A DNA stretch of 64,000 nucleotides, taken from NCBI RefSeq assembly GCF_024509555.1, contig NZ_JAMWEL010000003.1, positions 1-64,000 on the forward strand. The letters are read 5' to 3'. Both the position numbers and the translations under genes were made by a program. Each line of letters starts with the position of its first letter. Position 1 is the stretch's first letter. Source of the stretch: Streptococcus suis. GTDB taxonomy: Bacteria > Bacillota > Bacilli > Lactobacillales > Streptococcaceae. Positions 49,197 through 58,521 of this stretch are shown here, piece after piece. The notes below the pieces were generated by a model. That model searched no databases. It was not told where the DNA came from and saw nothing but the letters and a program-made list of their open reading frames with translations.

Positions 49197-50121
49197 ATTT
49201 TTCAGAAAACAGCGTGTCCGCTTTTTAAGAAAGGCCAGAAAGAATAAGTTTTGGTCGGTCATTTTGGGAATTTCTCAGGAAAAATATGCTGAACGGATAT
49301 CGGGGTCCATTATTTATGGACTCCTATCTAGTATTGCAGTTAATTTTTTCTATAGACCAGGGAATGTCTATTCATCGGGAGTGACTGGTCTTGCACAGAT
49401 TGTTTCTGCTCTGGCAGCTTCTTACGCTGGTTGGAATGTACCGATTGCGGTGGTCTATTACGGTCTGAACATCCCCTTGCTTATCTTAGCTTGGTATAAA
49501 ATTGGTTATAAATTTACTATCTTTACCTTTATTACGGTATCCTTCAGTTCTTTCTTTATCCAATTTATGCCGCCAGTTACCCTGACGACGGATCCGTTAG
49601 TAAATGCTATTTTTGGTGGTCTTATGCTGGGAACTGGAATTGGATTTGCGCTTAGGAACAATGTATCCAGTGGTGGTACTGATATTGTCTCTATTATTAT
49701 TCGCAAGAAGACGGGAAGACAAGTTGGCTCCATTTCCTTGATTGTCAACATTATGATTATGTTGGTTGCAGGGATGACCTTTGGCTGGCAATATGCCCTG
49801 TATTCAATGATTGCGCTGTTTATCTCCAGTCGGATGACTGATGCGATTTTCGTGAAACAAAAACGGATGCAGGCCATGATTATTACCAATCATCCTGAAC
49901 GAGTTATCAAAAAGATACATAAAAAGCTTAATCGCGGTGTGACCATCATCAATGGTGCGGAGGGTGCCTACAATCATGAGCAAAAAACGGTGTTGATTAC
50001 TATTATCACACGTGCGGAGTTTAGTGAATTTAAGCAAATTATGAAAAAAGCAGATCCTCAAGCCTTTGTATCGGTAGCGGATAATGTCAATATTATTGGT
50101 CGGTTTGTGGAGAGTGATTGA
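49189..50121 (+). CDS. YitT-family membrane protein (copy 2)
   Basis: 310 residues with five to six helices ([56 protein letters not shown]) and a C-terminal DUF2179 domain ([25 protein letters not shown]). Only moderately similar to copy 1 at 11.8 kb. It overlaps the end of aspS, so may be translationally coupled; no clear ribosome site, and a TTG two codons upstream is in frame. Confidence 0.85.
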   Translation: MNKFFRKQRVRFLRKARKNKFWSVILGISQEKYAERISGSIIYGLLSSIAVNFFYRPGNVYSSGVTGLAQIVSALAASYAGWNVPIAVVYYGLNIPLLILAWYKIGYKFTIFTFITVSFSSFFIQFMPPVTLTTDPLVNAIFGGLMLGTGIGFALRNNVSSGGTDIVSIIIRKKTGRQVGSISLIVNIMIMLVAGMTFGWQYALYSMIALFISSRMTDAIFVKQKRMQAMIITNHPERVIKKIHKKLNRGVTIINGAEGAYNHEQKTVLITIITRAEFSEFKQIMKKADPQAFVSVADNVNIIGRFVESD

Positions 50122-50123
50122 CA

Positions 50124-50176
50124 AACACTACATGTAGGAGTGAAATAGTTTTTACAGTCTACATATAGTGTTTTTT
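50124..50176 (+). terminator. Terminator of aspS-yitT
   Basis: AACACTACATGTAG (50124-50137) pairs with CTACATATAGTGTT (50159-50172) with one mismatch, followed by TTTT. Confidence 0.7.
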
Positions 50177-50194
50177 ATTATTAAGAGGAAATGT

Positions 50195-50647
50195 ATGAAG
50201 AAAAAAATCTATCTGGTATATATCAGTTTGAGTGGCAATACGGAAAGTTTTGTAAAACGTTTGAAGTCCTTTTTTCAATTTCAAACTGATTGGGACCTTG
50301 AATTGGTTCATGTCAAAGATTTGGTCAAGCAGGATATTCCCTTTTATCAACTCGATGCGCCATTTGTCGCCTTTTTACCAACCTACTTAGAAGGTGGAAA
50401 TGGAGTGGACAATGGAGATGTGGAGATTTTGACCAATCCTTTAGGTGATTTTATTGCTTTTGAGAACAATGCAGAGCTCTGTCTGGGTGTTGTTGGTTCA
50501 GGCAATCGAAATTTCAATAACCAGTATTGTCTGACTGCCAAGCAGTATTCTGAGCGCTTTGAATTCCCTGTTATTGATACCTTTGAACTTCGTGGTATGC
50601 AGAATGATGTTGAGAGAATTGGTCGGAAAATCATAGAATTGATGTGA
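50195..50647 (+). CDS. nrdI: NrdI-like flavodoxin
   Basis: 150 residues: FMN-phosphate loop VYISLSGNTESFVKRL and the second FMN loop VVGSGNRNFNNQYCLTAKQYSERFEFPVI, both NrdI-type. NrdI activates the dimanganese cofactor of class Ib ribonucleotide reductase. No nrdE/nrdF gene is nearby, as is also seen in streptococci with dispersed nrd genes. Start taken at the ATG after AAGAGGA. Confidence 0.85.
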   Translation: MKKKIYLVYISLSGNTESFVKRLKSFFQFQTDWDLELVHVKDLVKQDIPFYQLDAPFVAFLPTYLEGGNGVDNGDVEILTNPLGDFIAFENNAELCLGVVGSGNRNFNNQYCLTAKQYSERFEFPVIDTFELRGMQNDVERIGRKIIELM

Positions 50648-50654
50648 AGAGTTT

Positions 50655-50719
50655 CAACTCAGCTTCGTGCTGGGTTGTTTTTTATCATGCAAAAAACTCA
50701 CCAGCATGACTGGTGAGTT
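50655..50719. terminator. Back-to-back terminators of nrdI and pulA
   Basis: Plus-strand hairpin CAACTCAGC/GCTGGGTTG (50655-50677) with six T. Minus-strand hairpin with perfect arms AACTCACCAG/CTGGTGAGTT (50695-50719) and a T-run beyond 50691. The gap up to 50797 otherwise holds only a 4-codon frame with AAGGAG, which I take as chance. Confidence 0.85.
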
Positions 50720-50797
50720 CTAAGGAGATTTATGAAAAATATTTAGGATTGATAATAGTATACTCTAGATTTAGGTTACTTTCATCGGTCTAAAGTC

Positions 50798-52849
50798 CTA
50801 TTTATTTTCCAAAATACAAATACTTTGTCCAGCAAGGGTGATTTGCTGGGCTTTTTTGTCGTCAACTGGTGGGAAACTGAAATGAATGGTTTGTTGACCT
50901 TCATTTTCAAAAACAAAATCGCTGTCCGCAAAGTTGATAATAAACTGGATAGTCTTGTCTCCATTTGTGACTTGATAGCGGAGGACATGTTCAGTCAACC
51001 AGTAGAAGTCACAGGTTTCTTGGATGGTTTCATAGCTGTTCTGGCTGAGAATTGGATTGTTCTTGCGGAAGGCAATCAGTTCTTGGATAAATTCAATATG
51101 TTCTTTATAGTGAACAGCCCGTGTCCAGTCCAGGCGATTGATTCTATCAGGAGTATTGTAAGTATTATCAATCTCATCTTTGGTACGGAAGAATTCTTGT
51201 CCGCTATGAATAAAGGTCATACCTTGAGAAATGAGGACCAATTGTAGCCCAAAGCTTGCAGCTCGTTTTTGTTGCTGAGGTGTCCAGTTGGGATTTTCAA
51301 TATGGAAGTAATCAAAGGCCGTTGCATTATCATGACACTCGATGTAGTTCAGTGACTGTTGCGGTGTGATGAAGTGGCTGTAGTGGCTTCCAGCCAGGAG
51401 ATGTTGCACTTTTTCGTGTAGTTGTTTGTCAACTAGACGGGTAGGGTTGAGCAAGAGTTTCTTGAAGGTATCACGATAGTCATCGTTGAAGAAACTCACT
51501 TCTGGGAGCTGGTCTGCATTGTATTGGTGGGCCAGTTTTTCATATTCTAGACCAGTTGCCATCTTCCAACCTTCGCCATAGAGATAGATATTTGGATGAA
51601 TGGCGGACAATTCCTCTTGGATTTGGTTGATGGTTTGGCTGTCCAAAATACCCATCAAGTCGAAACGGAAGCCATCAAAACCATAGATACTAGTCCATTG
51701 GCGGAGGGATTGCTTGATGTAGTTTCGGACCATGCTGCGTTCGCTGGCGACATCGTTACCACAGAAGGTGCCATCCGTCCGCATACCATGCTCGTTGTAA
51801 CGGTAGAAATAACCAGGGACAATCAGCTCAAATGCGTATTTCTCGGCATGATAAACATGGTTGTAAACAACGTCCATATTGACTGAAATATCGGCATCGT
51901 GATAGGCTTGAATGGCCTCTTGGAGTTCTAGAATGCGGGCATAGGGGTCATTTGGTAGGCTGGAGAAGGAGCCTTCTGGCAGGTTGTACTGCATAGGGTC
52001 GTAACCCCAGTTATAAACAGCTTGGGGTTTATTTTCATCTACACTTCCAAAATCATAAACAGGAAGAAGTTGAATATGGGTAACGCCCAGATTTTTGATA
52101 TAGTCCATTCCCAGTTTCATACCATCCAAGACAGGTGATTCGGTCAGACCGAGGAATTGACTACGGTGTTTGAAGCCAGCTTCTGTCTGCCAAGAGAAGT
52201 CGCGGACACTCATTTCATAGACAATAGCTTGAGAAATCGGTCGTTGGGTCTTGGCGCGACGCACCTTGTGGAGTTTATTTGGGTTGATGACATAGCTATC
52301 ACCAGAGTTTGCCTTGGATGAAAGGGCGTAGGGGTCATGAACAGAAATCCACTCGCCATTGACTTTGTGGAGATAGTGGTAGCTTTGACTGTCCAAATCA
52401 CCCTCTACTGTGACCTGCCAGACACCTTTTGAACCCTTTTTCATGGCATATGGTGTCCCTTCAAGGACTAAAAATACCTGCTTGGAGATAGGTGCCCAGA
52501 GTTTGAAGCTTGTGGACTGAGGGCTATAAGTTGCCCCCAAATCACTGCCATCATAGGTATAGTTTTGATCGAAAATAGCAGAGCGGACAATATGACCATA
52601 GCCTAGCTCTGTTTTATTGCGGTCTTGATCGTAAATGGCATAGTCCTTGTCCAAATTTAAGGCGTGTAGGCTGGTCAGATAGTAGAGAACCAGGTTTTCT
52701 ACCTCTAGACAGGAATGAATGAAAAGTTGAGATGTGGCATCGTCGGACTCGAGGGAAAAACTCATGTGCTCGGTATCAAATCGTTTTTCCATAACCAAGC
52801 GAATAGTAGCTACATCATCTAGAAATGCTTGAAATTGTCGTAATGCCAT
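50798..52849 (-). CDS. pulA: Intracellular type I pullulanase
   Basis: 683 residues, no signal peptide, so it acts on imported branched maltodextrins or glycogen. A CBM48-like N-terminal domain precedes the GH13 barrel with pullulanase motif YNWGYDPMQYN, region I VNMDVVYNHVY, region II DGFRFDLMGI (nucleophile Asp), region III GEGW (Glu) and region IV YIECHDNATAFD. It cleaves alpha-1,6 branches so MalQ and phosphorylase can proceed. Last gene of the minus-strand mal cluster. Confidence 0.93.
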   Translation of the reverse strand: MALRQFQAFLDDVATIRLVMEKRFDTEHMSFSLESDDATSQLFIHSCLEVENLVLYYLTSLHALNLDKDYAIYDQDRNKTELGYGHIVRSAIFDQNYTYDGSDLGATYSPQSTSFKLWAPISKQVFLVLEGTPYAMKKGSKGVWQVTVEGDLDSQSYHYLHKVNGEWISVHDPYALSSKANSGDSYVINPNKLHKVRRAKTQRPISQAIVYEMSVRDFSWQTEAGFKHRSQFLGLTESPVLDGMKLGMDYIKNLGVTHIQLLPVYDFGSVDENKPQAVYNWGYDPMQYNLPEGSFSSLPNDPYARILELQEAIQAYHDADISVNMDVVYNHVYHAEKYAFELIVPGYFYRYNEHGMRTDGTFCGNDVASERSMVRNYIKQSLRQWTSIYGFDGFRFDLMGILDSQTINQIQEELSAIHPNIYLYGEGWKMATGLEYEKLAHQYNADQLPEVSFFNDDYRDTFKKLLLNPTRLVDKQLHEKVQHLLAGSHYSHFITPQQSLNYIECHDNATAFDYFHIENPNWTPQQQKRAASFGLQLVLISQGMTFIHSGQEFFRTKDEIDNTYNTPDRINRLDWTRAVHYKEHIEFIQELIAFRKNNPILSQNSYETIQETCDFYWLTEHVLRYQVTNGDKTIQFIINFADSDFVFENEGQQTIHFSFPPVDDKKAQQITLAGQSICILENK

Positions 52850-52872
52850 GAGCCGAACGGCTCCTTTCTAAG

Positions 52873-53856
52873 TTAAAGTTCAGTAATGGTATGTGGAATG
52901 ACGCGGCGGTAGCAGACCTGCTTGTCTTCCTTGTTGTCGCTGATGATTTGGTGGAGGGTGTTGAAGGCCACGCGTCCCAGTTTGATAGCATGGACATCGA
53001 CATAGGCTTCAATATCTAATTTTGGTTTGACAGAGTCAAAGGAGATGATTGGAAGTTTTGTACCGACTTCGTTGAGGTACTTGACCATTCCTTCTGCCAC
53101 CATGGTGTCGGTTGTGACGATAGCATCAATCTCTTGTTTGAGTAATTTTTTGGAAATCTTGTAGGAACTGTCTTCCAATAGGAAGCCTGAAACAAACTTG
53201 ACCTTGTTTTCGTCAAGAGGGATATTATGAGATTTGAGGGCGTTTTTATAGCCTGAATAACGGTCTTGGGAAACGACCAGTTCCTTGTTACCAGCGACAA
53301 AGGCAATATTCTTGTAGCCCTTATTGATAAAGTAATTGGTCGCTTCAAATCCAGCCTGGATATTGTCATTATCGACTAAGGAGATAAATGGAGAATCTGC
53401 CTTACCGAGAATGAGGAAGGGAAACTTATGCTGAATGGCTAGCTGGACCAGTGGGTCATCTGGCTTGGAATAAAGGAAAATTAAACCATCAACCCGTTTT
53501 CCATAGACCATCTGAGAAATAGCTTCCAATCGCTGCTCTTCATTTTTTCCCGTAGAAATTTGGATCGCATAATTGTGGTCAGCAGCAACCTGTGAAATAC
53601 CACGCAGGGCTGTCGGGAAGAAAGGGTTTTGATAGAAGACATCAGAATCTTCAGGAAGTACCAAGCCAATCACCTGTGTGTAGCTAGAAACCAGACTACG
53701 AGCATTGAGATTGGGATGATAGTTGAGGTCCGCCATAGCCTTTCTAACTAGGTCTTTGGTTTTTTGACTAATAGCAGAGCTATTCTGAATGACGCGGGTA
53801 ACGGTAGAAGGTGAAACACCTGCTAACTTAGCGACGTCTTTAATGGTAGCACGCAT
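52873..53856 (-). CDS. malR: LacI-family maltose regulator MalR
   Basis: 327 residues: HTH at the N-terminus (ATIKDVAKLAGVSPSTVTRVIQN) and hinge, then a periplasmic-binding-protein-type effector domain (about 60-327). Homologous in context to pneumococcal MalR, which represses malXCD and malMP. It lies in malA-malR-pulA order. CG-centred palindromes near the malX and malQ promoters are candidate operators. Confidence 0.93.
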   Translation of the reverse strand: MRATIKDVAKLAGVSPSTVTRVIQNSSAISQKTKDLVRKAMADLNYHPNLNARSLVSSYTQVIGLVLPEDSDVFYQNPFFPTALRGISQVAADHNYAIQISTGKNEEQRLEAISQMVYGKRVDGLIFLYSKPDDPLVQLAIQHKFPFLILGKADSPFISLVDNDNIQAGFEATNYFINKGYKNIAFVAGNKELVVSQDRYSGYKNALKSHNIPLDENKVKFVSGFLLEDSSYKISKKLLKQEIDAIVTTDTMVAEGMVKYLNEVGTKLPIISFDSVKPKLDIEAYVDVHAIKLGRVAFNTLHQIISDNKEDKQVCYRRVIPHTITEL

Positions 53857-53865
53857 AGGAACCTC

Positions 53866-54648
53866 CTAAATCTCATCTCTGAATTTGGTTTTGAAAAATA
53901 CCCAAATCAATACTATCACAAAGAGGATATTTTGAACAGTCAAAACAGTTGTAACAGGTTGCCCCATAATCCCAATCAAGCAGGCTAAAATGGTTGGTAG
54001 TCCCAAGCAATGCAGGGAGAAATTGAAACATTCTTTAAAGGTATGAAAATGGAAGAAACGGGATTTTTTAGTCAGGTAGAGAAAGCCACTTGCACCCAGT
54101 AGAATAAAGAGGAGATTGGTGGCCAAAATCATGGTCGATACCAAGGTAATGCTCAGACCAACTATTGCCCGATTGGCTTGGTACCAATTCTTTGAAAGGG
54201 CGGTTGTCAATCTTTCCTTACTTGAAAAATCAGCATTTGTCAGTCCATCGTAGCTGAGCTGGGTTAGGATATCCTGTCCTTTTCGAATGGTCAGACTTTG
54301 TTGGCCAAATTGGTAGGAGAAATCAGAGCTTGTAGGCACTGTTTCACCAAAGGTAACCTGCTCCCAGCTACTATTTCCTGTATAGGTGAATTGTCCATTT
54401 TCAATAGCTACATGTTGGCTAAGGTCATTCATGACATCCTCATTGAGCGGTTGATACACTCCTTCTACAAAGTTTTCCAGCGGATAGGTTTCCAAGCTGA
54501 CAGTTTGAAGAGAGCTGGGAATGACAAGGAGGGACACTAAAAAGAGCGTAGTAAATAGACCTTGCCAGACTTTCATCCATCTGCGGTTGGCAAACATTTT
54601 TCTAGGAGAAAAAATACTGGAAAAATAAGAGAATGGGTAGGGAATCAT
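53866..54648 (-). CDS. malA: Maltodextrin utilisation membrane protein MalA (DUF1189)
   Basis: 260 residues with four to five hydrophobic segments (KVWQGLFTTLFLVSLLVIPSS, ALIGLSITLVSTMILATNLLFILLG and others), the DUF1189 family, encoded between malD and malR as in S. pneumoniae where it is named malA. Molecular role unknown. It is nine bases before malR and 59 bases after malD. Confidence 0.85.
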   Translation of the reverse strand: MIPYPFSYFSSIFSPRKMFANRRWMKVWQGLFTTLFLVSLLVIPSSLQTVSLETYPLENFVEGVYQPLNEDVMNDLSQHVAIENGQFTYTGNSSWEQVTFGETVPTSSDFSYQFGQQSLTIRKGQDILTQLSYDGLTNADFSSKERLTTALSKNWYQANRAIVGLSITLVSTMILATNLLFILLGASGFLYLTKKSRFFHFHTFKECFNFSLHCLGLPTILACLIGIMGQPVTTVLTVQNILFVIVLIWVFFKTKFRDEI

Positions 54649-54707
54649 GTGTTGTACCTTTCATAAAAATTTTGGCTCTGTCTAAAAAGGGAAAAGGTGG
54701 GACAGGG

Positions 54708-55547
54708 TTACCCCTTGTCACCACCACTTGTTAAACCAGATACAAAGTTCTTTTGTAGGAAGAAGAATAGGATACTGATTGGGAGGGCGATGAGGATAGC
54801 ACCTGCCGCGAAGTAGGCAATCTTCAAGTTTTTCACATCAGAGATGAAGGTTTGAAGACCGACTGCTACAGTATAAAATTCTTTTTCACGAAGCAAGAAT
54901 TTGGATAGGATGTAATCTCCAAAAGGTCCCATGAAGGCCCAGAGTGCCTGTACAGCAATCATTGGACGAACAAGTGGAAGAACGATTTGCCAGAAACGTC
55001 TGAAGTGACCAGCACCGTCTAGTTTTGCAGATTCATCGAGAGAAATTGGCACTGTATCGAAATAACCTTTCATGAGCCATGCATTCATTGGGATACCACC
55101 ACCAACATAAAGGAAGATGAGGAACCAACTTTGATTGAGGGCATTGAGCATGAGAGCCATAACGAAGAAGGCTGTAAGGGCAGCCATTGTTGGCACCATT
55201 TGAATAATCAAGAAGAAAACCAAACTCTGTTTACGAGCGATGAAGTTATAACGGCTATAAGCATAACCAGCTAATACCACTATACTGGTTTGGATAAGCA
55301 TTGTCAAGATTGCGATAATGAGCGTGTTGAGGTACCAGGTACCGTAGAGAGTTTCGCTAAATAGTCCTTTGAAATTGTCCAAAGTAAACTGGATTGGTTC
55401 CAGCTTGAAAGCTACCACGTTGCCTGATTTAAAGGCTGTCATGATGGTAATCAATAGAGGGTAGATAATGATGATAGACAGTACAATCAGATAGAGATAG
55501 GTAAAGGTCTGATTCAGTCTGCGTCTAGTTTTTACAGATACTTTCAT
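54708..55547 (-). CDS. malD: Maltodextrin ABC transporter permease MalD (MalG-type)
   Basis: 279 residues, six helices and the permease EAA loop [25 protein letters not shown]. It pairs with MalC. I chose this ATG since GGAGG lies nine bases upstream inside the malC end; the longer frame overlaps malC. Confidence 0.95.
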   Translation of the reverse strand: MKVSVKTRRRLNQTFTYLYLIVLSIIIIYPLLITIMTAFKSGNVVAFKLEPIQFTLDNFKGLFSETLYGTWYLNTLIIAILTMLIQTSIVVLAGYAYSRYNFIARKQSLVFFLIIQMVPTMAALTAFFVMALMLNALNQSWFLIFLYVGGGIPMNAWLMKGYFDTVPISLDESAKLDGAGHFRRFWQIVLPLVRPMIAVQALWAFMGPFGDYILSKFLLREKEFYTVAVGLQTFISDVKNLKIAYFAAGAILIALPISILFFFLQKNFVSGLTSGGDKG

Positions 55548-55548
55548 C

Positions 55549-56838
55549 TTATACATCCTCCATTTCAAAAGCATTTAATTTTTTGAAGGCAATCATAGAG
55601 ATACTGATGACAATCATAGAGATGATCAAGGTAACTGCAGCTGCCATTGAATACTGAGGAGCAGTACCAGTTGTCAATTTGTAGATCCATGAAATCAAGA
55701 TATCAGTTGAACCAGCACCCCCACCGACGCTACCAGGTCCACCGTTATTGAAGAGGTAGATGATAGAGAAGTTGTTGAAGTTGAAGGTGTACTGACTGAT
55801 CAGGGTTGGAGCAGCTACTGCCAAGATCATTGGCAAGGTAATGCTACGGAATTTTTGAATGGCACTTGCTCCATCAATGTAGGCAGCCTCGTACAAATCG
55901 TTCGGAATAGATTGCAAAATACCCAAGGTCAAGACATAGATATAAGGGAAACCAAGCCAAGCCTGCATCATGATAAGGGCAACTTTAGTCCAGAATGGAT
56001 CTGTTTTCCATGGAATGAGGAAGTTGTCGATAAATGGCAAGAACTTGCTCAAGAATGGCAATACTTGTGTGTTAATAGCACCGACACTATCGTTGAACAT
56101 GTTACTGAAGGTCAAGATAGTCACGAAGGCTGGAACAGCCCATGGGAGCAAGAAGATAACACCGAAGATGCGTTTGCCCTTGATAAATGGCTGGTTAGCA
56201 ATGATGGCTGTCAGGATACCGATAACAATCTGTGCAGTTGAGGCAGCCAAGGCCCAGATGATTGTCCAACCTAATACAGAACCAAAGGCTGAACGGAAGG
56301 TGCTGAGTTTCCAGATATTTGTAAAGTTAGTAAAGCCAATCCAATCAAGAAGAGCACCAGGAGGTAGGTGTTGGAAATCATAGTTGGTAAAGGCGATAAA
56401 GAGTGTCACCACAACCGGGAAAATGATGGCAAAGGTCATGGCAATATATGAAGGAATTATCAAGAGATAAGGGAAGCCATTTTCATAGATTCCTTTTATC
56501 ATGTCTTGCAATGTGACTGCAACAGGAATACCATTATTGATTCGTTTGGCAGTGTCGTGGGCATCCTTTAGGTTTAAGGCGTAGAAAGCAAGATAGACAA
56601 CTGTAATGATGAGGTGGAAGGAACCACGGATCAACATGAAGAGGGAGTTGTCACGGCCACGTTGGCTACCAAGGGTAATTAAGTTTCCAATTTCTCCACC
56701 TGCTATTGCAATGAAGTAGACTAGGAAAGCTAGTGTTACCCCAAGGAAGATATAGCCTTTTGCTTTTTGCTTGTTGTAAATTTGCCCCAATCCTGGAAGA
56801 AGGGACAAGAGGAGTGCCTTACTTGGATTTTGTTTCAT
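55549..56838 (-). CDS. malC: Maltodextrin ABC transporter permease MalC (MalF-type)
   Basis: 429 residues: N-terminal helices with [20 protein letters not shown] (DUF-like extension typical of streptococcal MalC), then a six-helix permease core with EAA loop [22 protein letters not shown]. Forms the membrane channel with MalD. The ATPase is not encoded here; streptococci use a shared MsmK encoded elsewhere. Confidence 0.95.
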   Translation of the reverse strand: MKQNPSKALLLSLLPGLGQIYNKQKAKGYIFLGVTLAFLVYFIAIAGGEIGNLITLGSQRGRDNSLFMLIRGSFHLIITVVYLAFYALNLKDAHDTAKRINNGIPVAVTLQDMIKGIYENGFPYLLIIPSYIAMTFAIIFPVVVTLFIAFTNYDFQHLPPGALLDWIGFTNFTNIWKLSTFRSAFGSVLGWTIIWALAASTAQIVIGILTAIIANQPFIKGKRIFGVIFLLPWAVPAFVTILTFSNMFNDSVGAINTQVLPFLSKFLPFIDNFLIPWKTDPFWTKVALIMMQAWLGFPYIYVLTLGILQSIPNDLYEAAYIDGASAIQKFRSITLPMILAVAAPTLISQYTFNFNNFSIIYLFNNGGPGSVGGGAGSTDILISWIYKLTTGTAPQYSMAAAVTLIISMIVISISMIAFKKLNAFEMEDV

Positions 56839-56900
56839 AGTGTAATCTCCTTTAGGTCAGTCCTAAATATCAATATATATTTTGGGTTGTATTAACAAAG

Positions 56901-56925
56901 CAGACTGGGAGGAAATCCCAGTCTG
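56901..56925 (-). terminator. Attenuating hairpin between malX and malC
   Basis: Perfect arms CAGACTGGGA/TCCCAGTCTG (56901-56910, 56916-56925) downstream of malX without a strong T-run. Likely gives partial termination or mRNA stabilisation, so malX is made in excess of the permeases. Confidence 0.7.
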
Positions 56926-56937
56926 ACTTAAAAATGA

Positions 56938-58194
56938 CTAGTTGCTGTATTTTTGAGCAATTGTGTCTTCAATCAATTTCACAGCGTCAGTAGCAGCAGT
57001 CTTAGGATCTTTTTTACCACTTACAGCTTCGAAGAGCATGTTAGCAGCTGGTTCCCAAACTGTGCTCATTTCTGAGATGTTTGGCATTGGTTGAGCAGAA
57101 GCAAACTGGTTGATAACTGCAGTTGTCAATTCATCGTTCTTACTTACTGCATATTCACGTGCTTCTGTGTTAGCTGGAACTTCGTTTGTAGCATCGTAGA
57201 ATGCTTTTTGTTGTTCAGTTGAAGTCAAGTGGTCAACAAATTTTTGTGCCAAGTCTGGGTTCTTAGAACCTGCAGGGATAACCCAAGCCTTACCACCACC
57301 GAATGCTGAGTATGCTTTGCCGTCAGCAAGTGTAGGAATAGTAGCCACGCCGTAGTTGACACCTGCATCTTTCAAAGCAGAAGCTTTCCATGGACCATCG
57401 ATGATAACAGCTGTTTTACCTTCAGTAAACTGAGTTTGAATCAAGTTACCAGCAGCAGATGCATCTTGAAGACCTTGAGGCCATTTTTCATACCAAGTTT
57501 TAGCGTATTCGATAGCCTTGATAGCACCGTCGTTAGCAAGACCGATGTCTTTTGGATCTGTACCATTTTCACCGAACACATAACCACCGTAACCAGAAAG
57601 AAGTCCATATGCGTAGTAGAAGTTTGTCCAGTCAGCTAGGAAGGCTGAAGTTTTACCTTCTTCACCAGCAAATGCATACTTGCTATCTTTAGCCAACTCT
57701 TCCAATTCAGCAAATGTTTTTGGTGCTGCAGAAACAAGGTCTTTGTTGTAGTAAGCAACCAATGTTTCGATAACAGCAGGTGAACCGTAGACTTTACCAC
57801 CAGTAGTTACCAGTGTCTCAGTAGTGTCATCTGTCTTGCTTGTTTCAGCGAGTTTCACTTCTGAAAGTTGACCTTCTGAACCAAGGCTACCTACGCGGTC
57901 GTATGGTGCCATCATAACGTCTGGAGCTGAACCGGATTGGTTATCAAGTGACAAGTTGTCCAAACCTGTAAGAGCGTCACCAGTTTTAACGGTAACAGTA
58001 ACGCCTTCATTTTCTTTTTCAAAGGCAGCTTTTGCTTCGTTGACGTATGCTTCGTATTGTGCATCGATATAGATTGTCAACTCTTGACCAGCATCCGTAG
58101 ATGAGCTTGAGTCAGATGATGAGTTTGAGCAAGCAGCCAATACAGCAGTAGACGCAGCTAGAAGAGCAACGCTCTTAAGTAGTTTGTGTTTCAT
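56938..58194 (-). CDS. malX: Maltodextrin-binding lipoprotein MalX
   Basis: 418 residues: lipobox LLAASTAVLAACSN at the N-terminus, then a Ser/Asp linker and an extracellular sugar-binding fold (cluster B substrate-binding protein). First gene of malX-malC-malD-malA-malR-pulA. Captures maltodextrins at the surface. Confidence 0.95.
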   Translation of the reverse strand: MKHKLLKSVALLAASTAVLAACSNSSSDSSSSTDAGQELTIYIDAQYEAYVNEAKAAFEKENEGVTVTVKTGDALTGLDNLSLDNQSGSAPDVMMAPYDRVGSLGSEGQLSEVKLAETSKTDDTTETLVTTGGKVYGSPAVIETLVAYYNKDLVSAAPKTFAELEELAKDSKYAFAGEEGKTSAFLADWTNFYYAYGLLSGYGGYVFGENGTDPKDIGLANDGAIKAIEYAKTWYEKWPQGLQDASAAGNLIQTQFTEGKTAVIIDGPWKASALKDAGVNYGVATIPTLADGKAYSAFGGGKAWVIPAGSKNPDLAQKFVDHLTSTEQQKAFYDATNEVPANTEAREYAVSKNDELTTAVINQFASAQPMPNISEMSTVWEPAANMLFEAVSGKKDPKTAATDAVKLIEDTIAQKYSN

Positions 58195-58239
58195 ATTCTT
58201 CCCTCCAAGAATAAATGGTTTATTGTGAAACGCTCACTA

Positions 58240-58304
58240 GCGCAAACGTTTTCCTAAGTTGAATATATTATACACCATTATGAATCCGTTTGCAAGCGTT
58301 TTTA
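58240..58304 (-). promoter_or_regulatory. malX promoter with MalR/CcpA-type operators
   Basis: On the minus strand: -35 TTGCAA (58290-58295) and -10 TATAAT (58267-58272), 17-bp spacer. GCGCAAACGTTTTC (58240-58253), a CG-centred palindrome, lies downstream of the -10, and TGCAAGCGTTTTTA (58291-58304), resembling a cre site, covers the -35. Confidence 0.7.
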
Positions 58305-58431
58305 TAAAAAATATTAAAAAAATTTTTAGGTCAATATAAACTGTATAAAAGCATTTTTGATAAATTTTTGATATATAATGAAGAAACCTGTAAAAATTGC
58401 TGAAATTGTCTGATATTTTTGTGAAAAAAAC

Positions 58432-58480
58432 TTGATTTGTTACCGTTTTCATTATATAATGATAAAAAGCAATCGTTTGC
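58432..58480 (+). promoter_or_regulatory. malQ promoter with operator
   Basis: -35 TTGATT (58432-58437) and -10 TATAAT (58455-58460), 17-bp spacer. GCAATCGTTTGC (58469-58480), a LacI-type palindrome, sits just after the -10 where a repressor would block initiation. Confidence 0.75.
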
Positions 58481-58521
58481 ATCCTATTTATGATTAATTA
58501 GAAAGATATGGGGAAGATTTT

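Noticed and set aside
50732-50746. Four-codon frame with AAGGAG after nrdI
   Set aside because: Too short to be a product and lies beyond a terminator; treated as chance or remnant.
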